Shown here: positions 45,150-54,397 of the stretch, one piece after another
How positions within the stretch are numbered: the first letter of the stretch is position 1
Layout of the letters: each line of letters starts with the position of its first letter
Source of the DNA: Anaerobiospirillum sp. NML120448
GTDB taxonomy: Bacteria; Pseudomonadota; Gammaproteobacteria; Enterobacterales; Succinivibrionaceae
Assembly: GCF_023050945.1 (NCBI RefSeq)
Contig: NZ_JALKIM010000002.1
Span: 1 to 64,000 of the forward strand
Direction of reading: 5' to 3'
DNA length: 64,000 nucleotides
Position numbers and translations under genes: made by a program
The notes under the pieces: generated by a model
Seen by the model: the letters and a program-made list of their open reading frames with translations, nothing else
The model's database searches: none
Told to the model about the DNA's origin: nothing

Positions 45150-45896
45150 ATGGACAACTTATTATGGGTCGCAATGGCGGGTGCCAAGGAAAACTTTCAC
45201 TCCTTGTCAGTTCGTTCTAACAATTTAGCAAATGCCAATACCACTGGTTTTAAGGCTGAGTTTGAGAACACTCGCGCTATGAGCGTCTTTGGTAATGCGT
45301 TCCCTACTCGTGCTTTTGCTATGACTGAAATGCCTGGCTACAACTTTGATGGTGGTGCCATGCAAACTACTGGTCGTACTTTGGATGTTGCGCTGCAAGG
45401 CGATGGCTTTATTGCTGTACGTGATAACCAAGGTGGTGAGGCCTATACTCGTTATGGCAACTTGTCTATTGGTTCTGATGGTGTTTTGCGCACCTCAAAC
45501 GGCCTAGACGTTTTAGATGAAAATGGTAACCAAATTGTTTTACCTGCTCCATTAGATCAAATTGATATTAATTCCGATGGTTATATCACTGGCAAGCCAA
45601 TGGGCGCAGATGCCAACGTGGTTGAAACCTATCAACGCATCAAGTTAGTTAATCCAGATGTCAGAACCATTGAAAAAGGTTATGACGGATTATTCCGCTC
45701 CCGTAATGGCGCTATTTTAGAAATGGACGAAGCAGTTGCTCTGCAAAGCGGTATGTTAGAGGCTTCTAACGTAAACCCTGTCGAAGAATTGACTAGTCTA
45801 ATTCGCATTCAGCGTCAGTACGATACTCAAGTAAAAATGATGCAATCTGCCGGCGAGATGGACGACGCGCAGAACCGTTTATTAAGCTTTGATTAA
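45150..45896 (+). CDS. flgF: flagellar proximal rod protein FlgF
   Basis: 248 residues, normal length. MDNLLWVAMAGAKENFHSLS at the start, NNLANANTTGFKAEFENTRAM, the central ALQGDGFIAVRD and the C-terminal NVNPVEELTSLIRIQRQYDTQ identify FlgF. GGAGGGG precedes the ATG. It forms part of the proximal rod. First gene of the flgFGHI operon, 14 bases before flgG. Confidence 0.95.
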   Translation: MDNLLWVAMAGAKENFHSLSVRSNNLANANTTGFKAEFENTRAMSVFGNAFPTRAFAMTEMPGYNFDGGAMQTTGRTLDVALQGDGFIAVRDNQGGEAYTRYGNLSIGSDGVLRTSNGLDVLDENGNQIVLPAPLDQIDINSDGYITGKPMGADANVVETYQRIKLVNPDVRTIEKGYDGLFRSRNGAILEMDEAVALQSGMLEASNVNPVEELTSLIRIQRQYDTQVKMMQSAGEMDDAQNRLLSFD

Positions 45897-45910
45897 AGAG
45901 GCTACTAATC

Positions 45911-46696
45911 ATGATCCCAGCTTTATGGATTTGTAAGACTGGTTTGGACAGCCAGCAGACTAATATTTCTGTTACTTCAAATAACTTGGCTAACGCCTCA
46001 ACTGTAGGTTATAAGAAGAGCCGTGCTATTTTCGAAGATCTTTTATACCAAAAGGTTAATCAGCCAGGCGGTCGTTCCACTGCTGACTCCTTCTTACCTG
46101 AAGGTTTAATGGTTGGTGCTGGTTCTCGAGTTGTTGCTACCCAAAAGAACTTTGCTCAAGGTGATGTTGAGACCACTGATAACACCTTAGATCTTTTAAT
46201 TAAGGGTGATGGTTTCTTCGAAATTGAGATGCCAGATGGCACCACTGCTTACACCAGAAATGGTCAGTTTACCCGTAATGAAGAAGGTACCTTAGTTACT
46301 GCTGAGGGCTATACCTTATTACCTCAAATCACCATCCCAGAAGATGCAACTGGTATTAGCATTTCTACTGATGGTCAGGTTTCAGTACAAACAGCTGGTC
46401 AGACCCAAGCTCAAGACATTGGTCAGATCACTGTAACTAACTTTATTAATCCAGCTGGTTTAGAGCCAATTGGTAATAACCTCTACTTAGAGACCTCTGC
46501 CTCTGGTAACCCAATCCAGGGTGTAGCTGGTGAAAATGGTATTGGTACTATTCGTCAAGGCCAGTTAGAAACTTCTAACGTTAAGGTAACTGAGGAATTA
46601 GTTAACTTAATTCAGGCACAACGTGTTTATGAAATGAACTCCAAGGTGCTCACCACTGTAGACACCATGATGGGTTCATTAATTCAGTCAGTTTAA
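45911..46696 (+). CDS. flgG: flagellar distal rod protein FlgG
   Basis: 261 residues, the canonical length. MIPALWICKTGLDSQQTNIS, NNLANASTVGYKKSRAIFEDLLYQ, a central LLIKGDGFFEIEMPDG and the C-terminal NVKVTEELVNLIQAQRVYEM identify FlgG. FlgG polymerises into the distal rod that crosses the P and L rings. GAGG lies nine bases before the ATG. Confidence 0.97.
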   Translation: MIPALWICKTGLDSQQTNISVTSNNLANASTVGYKKSRAIFEDLLYQKVNQPGGRSTADSFLPEGLMVGAGSRVVATQKNFAQGDVETTDNTLDLLIKGDGFFEIEMPDGTTAYTRNGQFTRNEEGTLVTAEGYTLLPQITIPEDATGISISTDGQVSVQTAGQTQAQDIGQITVTNFINPAGLEPIGNNLYLETSASGNPIQGVAGENGIGTIRQGQLETSNVKVTEELVNLIQAQRVYEMNSKVLTTVDTMMGSLIQSV

Positions 46697-46781
46697 GATA
46701 TGCTTAAGCTTGCTAGGTATTTAGCAAGCTTTAGTTAATAGCTTATGACAACTTTGTCACTGAACAATATATGGTGTTGTA

Positions 46782-47474
46782 ATGGCGAATATTAAAGTTT
46801 GTTTGCTAGCTGCTGTTTTCCCTTTCATGTTAACAGGCTGTGCTTTGGATGCTATGGGCCCTCAGCCAGATGATCCAGATTTTGCTCCTGCATTGCCTGA
46901 AGAGGACTACACTACAGCTGTACCAAGCGGAAGTTTGTTTAATCCATATTCGTCGAATAATGGCTTATATACAGACACCCGTGCACATAAAGTTGGCGAT
47001 CTTATTAGTGTTACCTTAGACGAGCGTACCACTGCATCTAAAAATGCTGGAACCTCTATGGGTAAGGAAAATAGCATTAATATGGGTATCTTAAATATAG
47101 GCGGTCGTCCAGTTACCGCTCATGGTTATGATACCTCTGTAGGTCTTACTAATAGTTCTGACTTTGCAGGATCTTCTGATGCCAGCCAGTCAAATCGTTT
47201 GAGTGGTAATATTTCCGTAAGCGTAGTTAAGGTATTGGCTAATGGTAATCTAGTAGTTCGTGGTGAAAAGTGGTTAATGCTTAACAACGGTAATGAATAT
47301 ATCCGTGTAACTGGCATTGTCCGCTCCGAGGATGTTAGCTCGGACAATACAGTGTCATCACAACGAATTGCTAATGCTCGTATTCAATACGGTGGTACAG
47401 GTGATTTTGCTAATACCCAAGAGCGTGGCTTAATTAGCAAGTTCTTTAATAGTGCTTTTAATATTTTCTTCTAA
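46782..47474 (+). CDS. flgH: flagellar L-ring lipoprotein FlgH
   Basis: 230 residues with a lipoprotein signal (lipobox LTGC, Cys about residue 20). The L-ring domain is intact: SLFNPYSSNNGLYTDTRAHK, VGDLISVTLDERTTASKNAG and the C-terminal RIANARIQYGGTG. It forms the outer-membrane L ring. The ribosome-binding site is weak. It lies 85 bases after flgG. Confidence 0.96.
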   Translation: MANIKVCLLAAVFPFMLTGCALDAMGPQPDDPDFAPALPEEDYTTAVPSGSLFNPYSSNNGLYTDTRAHKVGDLISVTLDERTTASKNAGTSMGKENSINMGILNIGGRPVTAHGYDTSVGLTNSSDFAGSSDASQSNRLSGNISVSVVKVLANGNLVVRGEKWLMLNNGNEYIRVTGIVRSEDVSSDNTVSSQRIANARIQYGGTGDFANTQERGLISKFFNSAFNIFF

Positions 47475-47516
47475 GCTATTAAAGTTTGAGCTAAGAACAA
47501 AGTCCAAGGAACGGAT

Positions 47517-48620
47517 ATGCGTATCTTTAAGTATTTTATAACGCTAGCCTGCATATTAGTTGTAGCTTTAAGCAGTGCGCAAAGCACTCGCCTTAAGGAT
47601 TTAGCTAGTGTACAAGGTGTACGCTCTAACCAATTGGTTGGTTATGGTTTGGTAGCTGGTCTTGCAGGAACTGGTGAGAGTAACTCTAAGTTTACTGAGC
47701 AGTCATTCCGCTCTATGTTGAATAACTTTGGTATTAAGATTCCAGAGAATGTCAGCATTAAAATTTCAGACGTTGCTCCTGTAGTTGTTCATGCTGAAAT
47801 GCCTCCTTTTGCTAAACCAGGTCAAAATATTGATGTAACTGTATCTGCAATTGGTGAGGCTGACTCCTTACGTGGCGGCTCATTACTTCAAACCATGTTA
47901 AGAGGTATTGACGGTAATGTGTATGCTATTGCACAAGGCTCCTTAGTAGTAGGTGGCTTAGGTGTAGAGGGTGCTGATGGTTCTCGAGTAACTGTTAATA
48001 CTCCTACCGTAGGTCGTATTGTTAATGGTGCTACAGTAGAGCGTGAAATTCCTAACGATTTCAACTTAACTGATAGTATTACTTTTAACTTAGATCGTGC
48101 TGACTTTACCACTGCTAAGAATGTAGCTGATACCATCAATAATATTTACGGCGTAGGCTCTGCCTTAGCTCAAGATGCTGTATCCATTCGTGTGACTGCT
48201 CCTAGAGATCCTAGCAAGCGTGTTGAATTTCTCAGTGCTCTAGAAAACTTAGATATTGTTGAGGGCAAAGAAGAAGCTCGTATCGTAGTTAACTCTCGCA
48301 CTGGAACTATTGTTGTAGGCTCTAATGTTCGTTTACGCCCAGTTGCAGTTACCCATGGTGGTTTAACTGTTACTGTAAACGAAGATCCTCAAGTTTCTCA
48401 GCCTGCTCCATTTAGTCAGGGTCGTACTACTGTAGTACCAAACTCAAATATTGCAGTAGAAGAGAAGCAAGGCCGTATGTTTAAGCTCGATACTGGAGCA
48501 ACTTTGGATGATCTAGTACGTGCAGTAAATGAGGTAGGCTTAGCCCCAGGTGATTTAATGTCAGTATTAGAGGCTTTAGATCAGGCTGGTGCTATTGAAG
48601 GCCGCCTAGTAATTATTTAA
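47517..48620 (+). CDS. flgI: flagellar P-ring protein FlgI
   Basis: 367 residues, the usual size. The signal peptide ends near [25 protein letters not shown], the [14 protein letters not shown] segment, [20 protein letters not shown] and the C-terminal [23 protein letters not shown] are the FlgI hallmarks. It assembles in the periplasm as the P ring with help from FlgA. AAGGA precedes the ATG. A strong terminator follows, so flgJKL are not downstream. Confidence 0.97.
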   Translation: MRIFKYFITLACILVVALSSAQSTRLKDLASVQGVRSNQLVGYGLVAGLAGTGESNSKFTEQSFRSMLNNFGIKIPENVSIKISDVAPVVVHAEMPPFAKPGQNIDVTVSAIGEADSLRGGSLLQTMLRGIDGNVYAIAQGSLVVGGLGVEGADGSRVTVNTPTVGRIVNGATVEREIPNDFNLTDSITFNLDRADFTTAKNVADTINNIYGVGSALAQDAVSIRVTAPRDPSKRVEFLSALENLDIVEGKEEARIVVNSRTGTIVVGSNVRLRPVAVTHGGLTVTVNEDPQVSQPAPFSQGRTTVVPNSNIAVEEKQGRMFKLDTGATLDDLVRAVNEVGLAPGDLMSVLEALDQAGAIEGRLVII

Positions 48621-48681
48621 AAAGTTTCCATCATAATTCAATCTAAACTTATGTAGCCTCATTACTAAGTTTTAGATACCC

Positions 48682-48713
48682 AAAACGCAGAAGTAACCCT
48701 TCTGCGTTTTTTT
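48682..48713 (+). terminator. terminator of flgFGHI
   Basis: AAAACGCAGAAG-TAACC-CTTCTGCGTTTT plus extra T. Perfect 12-bp stem. Confidence 0.92.
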
Positions 48714-48951
48714 AACCTTAAATATTTATTAATATCGATATGTACATTAATAGGGCACTGCATTTTAGCTAAGATAGATTATGGTGCAAAATACCCTTTA
48801 AAGGCATTAAAACGATGCGTAATGCTAAAATGAGGCCTTATTATATTAGAGCAGAGCATCAAGCAACTTAGGAGATGACTAGCTAAGTTAAATGCTGGTT
48901 TGTAGCTGTACTCTGTGTAAGTATTGGTCTTGTTAGTAATAGGAAAAGATG

Positions 48952-49788
48952 ATGTTTAAGAAAACTTTACTAGCTTTAGCTCTTAGTGTCTCTGCCGCTG
49001 CTTTATCTACCCAAGCTTTTGCAGAAACATTAAAGGTAGGTACTCACCCAACATTTGCTCCTTTTGAGTTTTCTGATCAAGATGGTAATGTCATTGGTTT
49101 TGATCTTGATGTGATTAAAGCTATTGCCAAAGCTAATGGCGATGAGATTCAAATTGAATCTATGCCTTTTGATGGTTTAATCCCATCTTTATTAACTGGT
49201 AATATCGATGTCATTATTTCTGGTATGACTATTACTGATGCTCGTAAAAAGCGTGTTTTATTCACTGATGGTTATTATGACTCCAACCTCTCTTACTTAA
49301 TTAAGAAAGATAAGGCTGACGTTTATACCTCTGCTGAAGCTTTAAAGGGTAAGACTGTTTGTGTTCAAATTGGCACCACTGGTCACGCTTTTGCTGACAC
49401 TATTACCCCAGGTAATGTTAAAGCTTTAAACAATGAGTCTGATGCTATTTTAGAGCTTTCTAATGGCGGCTGTGAGGCTGTAATTAACGATCGCCCTGTA
49501 AATCTTTATTATTTAAAGAAGTCTAATCTTGATACTTTAGTAGACGTTGTTGATCCTAAGTTCAAGGAAAATGTAGATTCATTTGGTATTGCCGTACGTA
49601 AGGGCAATAATGAGTTATTAGAGAAGTTAAACAAGGGCCTCAAAGACCTCCAAGCCTCTGGAGAGCTTGATAAGATCCACATAAAGTGGTTTGGCCAAAG
49701 CTCTAAAGAGCAAGCAGCAGAAGCTCCTGATGCACAAGAGCCAGCTGCAGAGGCTCCTGCAGCACAAGATGCTGCTAAAGAAGCTTAA
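48952..49788 (+). CDS. amino-acid ABC transporter substrate-binding protein, orphan
   Basis: About 278 residues. The signal peptide is cut after TQAFA, before ETLKVGTHPTFAPFEFSD. The family 3 binding-protein motif GFDLDVIKAIAKANG, DVIISGMTITDARKKRV and the typical GELDKIHIKWFG end are present, suggesting a polar amino acid as ligand. The last 25 residues are an Ala/Glu/Pro/Gln tail, short but of the same style as that of the DctP-like protein. No permease or ATPase gene is adjacent, so it must work with a transporter encoded elsewhere. AGGA favours the ATG at 48952 over the one at 48949. Confidence 0.85.
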   Translation: MFKKTLLALALSVSAAALSTQAFAETLKVGTHPTFAPFEFSDQDGNVIGFDLDVIKAIAKANGDEIQIESMPFDGLIPSLLTGNIDVIISGMTITDARKKRVLFTDGYYDSNLSYLIKKDKADVYTSAEALKGKTVCVQIGTTGHAFADTITPGNVKALNNESDAILELSNGGCEAVINDRPVNLYYLKKSNLDTLVDVVDPKFKENVDSFGIAVRKGNNELLEKLNKGLKDLQASGELDKIHIKWFGQSSKEQAAEAPDAQEPAAEAPAAQDAAKEA

Positions 49789-49818
49789 TTTAAAGCTTAT
49801 TGCTTAACAATAATGAAA

Positions 49819-49858
49819 AAGCCTGACTTTTAGATATTCTATAAAGTCAGGTTTTTTA
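49819..49858 (+). terminator. terminator of the binding-protein gene
   Basis: GCCTGACTTT ... AAAGTCAGG arms with an AT-rich loop, then six T. Confidence 0.75.
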
Positions 49859-50029
49859 TTTGCCTCCTGCCAAAAAAACATCTCATTTGGCAACATGCAC
49901 TTTGCCCCAAAAGAGGCCTATCCAACCGCCACGCCGTACATACTTTGATGCTCTTACCAAGCACACAAGTAAAGTCATCCCTTAAGGCCAAGCTCTGCAA
50001 CGTTATAGCCTGAGTTTTAGCAAAATGTA

Positions 50030-50245
50030 GCTGAGTTGAGTGAAGTGAAGTTAAGTGCATCTGGCAACTGCTGGGCATTATCAAAGTAAGCAGAACTGAG
50101 AGTAGTGAACAGGATGGAGCTGGGCTTAAGTTAAGCTGAATGCAGCGGAATAAAGCGAAGTAAAGTGCAGTGGAACTAAGTGGAGCTGAGAGGAGCTCAG
50201 CGAAGTGCAGTGCAGCGCAGCGGAGCAGAGCGGAGTGGAGTGGGA
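50030..50245. repeat. degenerate pentanucleotide repeat tract
   Basis: From about 50140 to 50240 the sequence splits cleanly into five-base units ending in AG (TGCAG, CGAAG, TAAAG, TGCAG, CTAAG, TGGAG, CTGAG, AGGAG and so on). The upstream part shows the same period with more decay. A 144-codon minus-strand frame crosses it but has only repeat-derived composition. The rest of the gap to 50466 has a short TCTCCT-AGA-AGGAGA hairpin and nothing else recognised. Confidence 0.75.
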
Positions 50246-50465
50246 TGTGGGCTAGAAAATAAAAAGGGCACATCTCCTAGAAGGAGACACACCCATGGTC
50301 ACACCTCCTGCATGTAGAGATGTGTAATTGAGACAAGGTTTAACTTTTAATGCCGTATTACATTTTAATTAAGCCCTCTAAAGAGCAGTAATGCTTACAG
50401 ATAATAAGCTAAGCTAAGAGCATAGACATAGCAATGAATATGGCTATGGTCTTAGAGCTCCTCAT

Positions 50466-50491
50466 TTAAAAGCGCAGCTTGTAGCTGCGCC
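50466..50491 (-). terminator. terminator of mglAC
   Basis: On the minus strand GCGCAGCT-ACA-AGCTGCGC is followed by TTTTAAA. About 95 bases past the mglC stop. Confidence 0.7.
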
Positions 50492-50584
50492 TTAGAGGCT
50501 CTATAAGTTGGCCTTATGAGCAAGGAGTAAGATACTCCTTGCTTAAGTTTTTTATAGAGCTTTGCAAAAGAAGCTAATATTATC

Positions 50585-51805
50585 TTAGTTCTTCTTACGA
50601 TACTTACCCATATCGATAGCAACAGCGGTAGCAATAATGATACCCTTAATAACTTGTTGCCACATTGGGGATACGGAAATGAACTGTAAGCCGTAGGTAA
50701 TAATGGTGAATACGAACACACCAGCAATAATGCCTGATACAGTTGCAATACCACCCATCAAGGAAACGCCGCCTACTACGCAAGCTGCGATAGCGTCAAG
50801 CTCATAGCCCATACCATATTGGTTGGTAGCACCAGCAGTACGTGCAGCTTCAAGCACACCAGCAATACCGTATAAACCAGCAGCTAAAACGAAGATGAAG
50901 AGGTTGGTAGCATATACGTTAACACCAGCAACAACGGCAGCTTCACGGTTACCACCTAAAGCATATACGTTCTTACCAAATACAGTCTTGTTAAGTACGA
51001 ACCAAATAATTACAGTGATAGTTGCAGCAATTGGAATCAAGATTGATATACCAGGGAAGCCGCCACCTTGGAAGAACTTGGTTTGACCTAAAGCTGCAAA
51101 GTCTGGACGAACACCACCGATTGGCTGTGAGTTGTTTGGTGGAAGATCGAAGTATAAAGAGCAGCTACCATATACGATTACGGAGGTTGCTAAGGTTGCA
51201 ATGAATGGGTGCATTTCATATTGAGCTACCAAGAAGCCATTGAGAGCACCGAACATCATACAGATACATACTGCTACCAAGATTGGGATGAATAATGGTA
51301 ACTGAGCTAATTCTGGGAAGAAGCGGTTGCCATAATCAGCAGTCTGTAACATAGAGGTTGAAATAACGGCAGCTAAGCCTACGATACGACCAGCAGAAAG
51401 GTCACATCCTGCAATAATCAAGGTAAAGCAGATACCAAGTGCAATAATAAGCTTAGTTGAGGATTGGGTCATAATGTCTAATACAACTCGAATCTGCATG
51501 AAGCGAGGCTGTAAGAAACAAATGATCAATACCAAGACCACCATCGCAATAATAATTGCATAGTTGGTCAATACATTATTTAAGGTTTTTGCATTAAAAA
51601 TGATGTCAGGAGCGTTAGCTCTTGGGTGGGTAACACGGTAACCATTTTGTACGGTCATCCATGCACCGATTAACATCATAATAATTGGAAGATCATATAA
51701 GGTCTTAATAGAGGCAAAGTAAAGAGCGATGCCTAATAAGATTATACCTACACCAATGCCAGTAAGGGCTTTATAGTAGGAGTTTTGAGAAATTGAATTT
51801 GCCAT
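50585..51805 (-). CDS. mglC: galactose/methyl-galactoside ABC transporter permease MglC
   Basis: A protein of about 406 residues with multiple membrane helices and the RbsC/MglC family signatures: ALGICFTLIIAGCDLSAGRIVGLAAV, FVLNKTVFGKNVYALGGNREAAVVAGVNV and the C-terminal SPMWQQVIKGIIIATAVAIDM. It is somewhat longer than E. coli MglC (336), mainly through an extra N-terminal segment with two helices. I start at MANSISQN, with AGAGG six bases upstream, which sets it 10 bases after mglA. It forms the membrane channel for galactose and methyl-galactosides. Confidence 0.92.
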   Translation of the reverse strand: MANSISQNSYYKALTGIGVGIILLGIALYFASIKTLYDLPIIMMLIGAWMTVQNGYRVTHPRANAPDIIFNAKTLNNVLTNYAIIIAMVVLVLIICFLQPRFMQIRVVLDIMTQSSTKLIIALGICFTLIIAGCDLSAGRIVGLAAVISTSMLQTADYGNRFFPELAQLPLFIPILVAVCICMMFGALNGFLVAQYEMHPFIATLATSVIVYGSCSLYFDLPPNNSQPIGGVRPDFAALGQTKFFQGGGFPGISILIPIAATITVIIWFVLNKTVFGKNVYALGGNREAAVVAGVNVYATNLFIFVLAAGLYGIAGVLEAARTAGATNQYGMGYELDAIAACVVGGVSLMGGIATVSGIIAGVFVFTIITYGLQFISVSPMWQQVIKGIIIATAVAIDMGKYRKKN

Positions 51806-51815
51806 AGAGTCCTCT

Positions 51816-53318
51816 CTACTTCTTAAAGCTTGAAGCCAAGCGCATAATTTCAACTTGGTCGAAGTGTTCTTTATCAACAAAGCCAGTTACATGACCTTCG
51901 CACATAACCATAATGCGATCAGACATACCCATAAGTTCAGGCATTTCTGAGGAAATCATGATAATGGACTTGCCTTGCTTAATTTGATCAAGCATTAAGC
52001 TATAGATTTCGTATTTAGCACCAACGTCAATACCACGAGTTGGCTCATCGAAAATAATGATGTCAGAATTAGTTAAGAGCCAACGAGCAATCAACACCTT
52101 CTGCTGGTTACCACCAGAGAGGTTCTTAATTGGAGTTTGCAAGTCAGGAGTCTTAACGTGTAATTCCTTACAAGAGCCTTCAGCAGCAGGGATACGCTTT
52201 TCGTTATCAAGAATACCCATCTTAGCGAAGCTTTGTTGAGCAGCAATAACAGTATTATCGAGAATGGATAAGATACCGAAAATACCGTTTTGGCGACGCT
52301 CTTCGGTTAACAGAGCGATACCATTGCGCTTGGCATCACGTACGGACTTGATATTAATCTCTTTGCCGTTCTTAAAGAGTTGACCTTCTTTTAAGGTACG
52401 TAAACCGAAGATAGTTTCTACTAACTCAGTTCTTTGTGCACCAACCAGACCGCCAATACCTAAGATTTCACCACGGTGAAGCTGGAAATTAACATCAACA
52501 AAGGAGCGAGGAGCTTCGGCTGTGAAGTTCTTAACTTCAAGTACTACCTCATCGCTAGGCTTATCCTCACGGATAGGGAATCGATTAGACATATCACGAC
52601 CCACCATCTTGCGGATAATGAAGTCTTGATCGATGTCTTTAGCTAAGTAGGTTCCGATGTACTTACCATCACGCATGATGGTTACATCGTCAGAGATTCG
52701 TAAAATTTCTTCCATCTTGTGAGAGATGTAGATAATTGAACGGCCTTCGTCTCTTAGCTTATTAATAATCTTGAACAGATACTCAACTTCGTTCTCAGTT
52801 AAGGAAGAAGTTGGCTCGTCCATAATAATAATTTTGGCATCGTAGGAGATAGCACGGGCAATTTCTACTAGCTGAAGCTTAGAAGCAGAAACTTTACCTG
52901 CCAGCTCTTTTGGATCTACATCCAGGCCAATGCTTTTGAAAAGATCAACTGTCTTATCAAACATGGCTTGGTGATCTACGAATCCAAATTTAGTTGGGAA
53001 ACGACCAATCCATACGTTTTCCATAACAGAACGGAAGCGTATAGGGTGGAGCTCTTGGTGAATCATGGAAATACCCATGGCCAGAGCTGCTTTGGTGTTT
53101 GGAATGTCGTTAATGGACTTGCCATTGTAAAGAATGGTACCCTCATCAGGGTGATACAGACCAAACAGACATTTCATGAGCGTAGATTTACCAGCACCAT
53201 TCTCACCCATGAGGGCATGAACAGTACCTGGTCTGACCTTTAGATTGGCATGATCAAGTGCCAATACACCAGGGAAGCGCTTCACGATGTCGTTCATCTC
53301 AAGGACGTACTGACTCAT
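51816..53318 (-). CDS. mglA: galactose/methyl-galactoside ABC transporter ATPase MglA
   Basis: 500 residues with two ABC modules, as in all MglA/RbsA proteins. The first has Walker A GENGAGKST (about residue 37) and Walker B AKIIIMDEPTSSLT. The second has the signature LSGGNQQKVLIARWLL and Walker B SDIIIFDEPTRGIDVGAKYE; its Walker A is degenerate (GLVGAQRTELVE), normal for the family. It energises MglC. It is separated from mglB by 1.1 kb, whereas mglBAC are usually contiguous. Confidence 0.95.
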   Translation of the reverse strand: MSQYVLEMNDIVKRFPGVLALDHANLKVRPGTVHALMGENGAGKSTLMKCLFGLYHPDEGTILYNGKSINDIPNTKAALAMGISMIHQELHPIRFRSVMENVWIGRFPTKFGFVDHQAMFDKTVDLFKSIGLDVDPKELAGKVSASKLQLVEIARAISYDAKIIIMDEPTSSLTENEVEYLFKIINKLRDEGRSIIYISHKMEEILRISDDVTIMRDGKYIGTYLAKDIDQDFIIRKMVGRDMSNRFPIREDKPSDEVVLEVKNFTAEAPRSFVDVNFQLHRGEILGIGGLVGAQRTELVETIFGLRTLKEGQLFKNGKEINIKSVRDAKRNGIALLTEERRQNGIFGILSILDNTVIAAQQSFAKMGILDNEKRIPAAEGSCKELHVKTPDLQTPIKNLSGGNQQKVLIARWLLTNSDIIIFDEPTRGIDVGAKYEIYSLMLDQIKQGKSIIMISSEMPELMGMSDRIMVMCEGHVTGFVDKEHFDQVEIMRLASSFKK

Positions 53319-53578
53319 GAAAAATGATCCTCTTATCTAATGTAAGATTAAGTTGCAAATATTTGCAGCTCTTAAAACTTTTTCTTGCAATGAGTATGTC
53401 TCTAAAGATATTTAAGATCTTCCAAATTTTTCTTGTCAGGACTGAGCTTTCAATACTATTTTCTTTGCATGCATCTAGGCTCTGATAAAACTTAGTTTTA
53501 TATAACCAAAATCAAAGAAAATTTAAGGACGATGGGATTGTAGGTAAAGCGTTGTTCATCAAGCAGATAAACTTACGT

Positions 53579-53594
53579 TTAACAACGTTGTTAA
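53579..53594. promoter_or_regulatory. LacI-family-type operator before mglA
   Basis: TTAACAACGTTGTTAA is a perfect palindrome with a central CG, the form bound by many LacI/GalR-family repressors. About 260 bases before the mglA start. Confidence 0.55.
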
Positions 53595-54148
53595 CAGCTT
53601 GATTATATAAACGCGATAAATACTATCGCTTTGTCTTTAACCTTTATGTTGTATGATTGCTCTAAATATCAAAAAAGATAAATAGGCCTGAAAGAAATGG
53701 GGAACTTAACTAGGTTAAGCTCCAAAAAATGGGATAACCTTATCTTTTAATGACCTGCATGTACTAGGTACACGCTCACTCTAATTACAATACGACACTT
53801 ATCTACCATGGGAAAAAATAGTTAAAGAATTGTATTTAATTTAGAGTATCTTTATAGACAACTATCTATTTTTAGCTTGCGCTAAGGAAGTTTTGGTCAA
53901 ACTCCCTCTCTAGAGATAAAACTTCTGGTTAACCAAAATAATCTTTAGTTTGCCTCTAGACATGTCATTGCAATTAAATAAGCAAGTGAAAAGAACTAAA
54001 CTTAATCTTATACCTTGTTACTAACAACTAATAAAGTGTAAGTAACGCATTTTAAGAACAGTTAGTACTATTCCTATTGGTTCATAGTTGAGCGTCAGCT
54101 TTACTATCAACCGACAATCAGCCCAGTAACACCTATCTTTCAAATTAG

Positions 54149-54235
54149 TGCATTGTCGTGGCAGTTATGTGCGTTTTATCCTATAAAAACAGGATAACAT
54201 GACAATGACGCTATAGGGATGACTGCATTGTCGTG
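54149..54235. repeat. direct repeats TGCATTGTCGTG
   Basis: Two exact 12-bp copies at 54149-54160 and 54224-54235, 75 bases apart (start to start). An inverted CATTGTCAT-like core lies between them near 54198. A hairpin TTATCCT ... AGGATAA also lies between. May be protein-binding sites. Confidence 0.6.
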
Positions 54236-54336
54236 CAATTGTGTTTATTTCACGATTATCTCGCACAATAATGCTGACGTTGTCGATTTTTGAAAGATAT
54301 GTGCAGTAATCTTGACGATCACTGGGCTTTTTATTT

Positions 54337-54373
54337 AAAGCAGCTAAACAAGTTATTAACTGCTAGCTGCTTT
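54337..54373 (-). terminator. stem-loop after mglB
   Basis: AAAGCAGCT and AGCTGCTTT arms about 20 bases apart, with a U-rich stretch following on the minus strand. Probable terminator or RNA-stabilising stem. Confidence 0.6.
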
Positions 54374-54397
54374 AAAATTCTTTAAGAGAATAAGGAA

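Larger units (their letters stand above)
53319..54397. other. 1.1-kb mglB-mglA intergenic region
   Basis: No credible gene in 1079 bases. It holds a 16-bp palindrome (53579), an inverted repeat GGNNCTTAAC / GTTAAGNNCC near 53702, direct repeats of TGCATTGTCGTG (54149 and 54224) and a stem-loop just after mglB. The number of structures suggests a separate regulated promoter for mglAC. Confidence 0.6.

Noticed and set aside
49839-50273. A 144-codon minus-strand frame rich in Leu, Ala, His and Ser
   Set aside because: Its composition is dictated by the pentanucleotide tract it crosses. It has no ribosome-binding site or recognisable domain and overlaps a terminator.
50452-50754. A 100-codon minus-strand frame overlapping the end of mglC
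   Set aside because: It is mglC read in another frame, and the terminator hairpin lies inside it.
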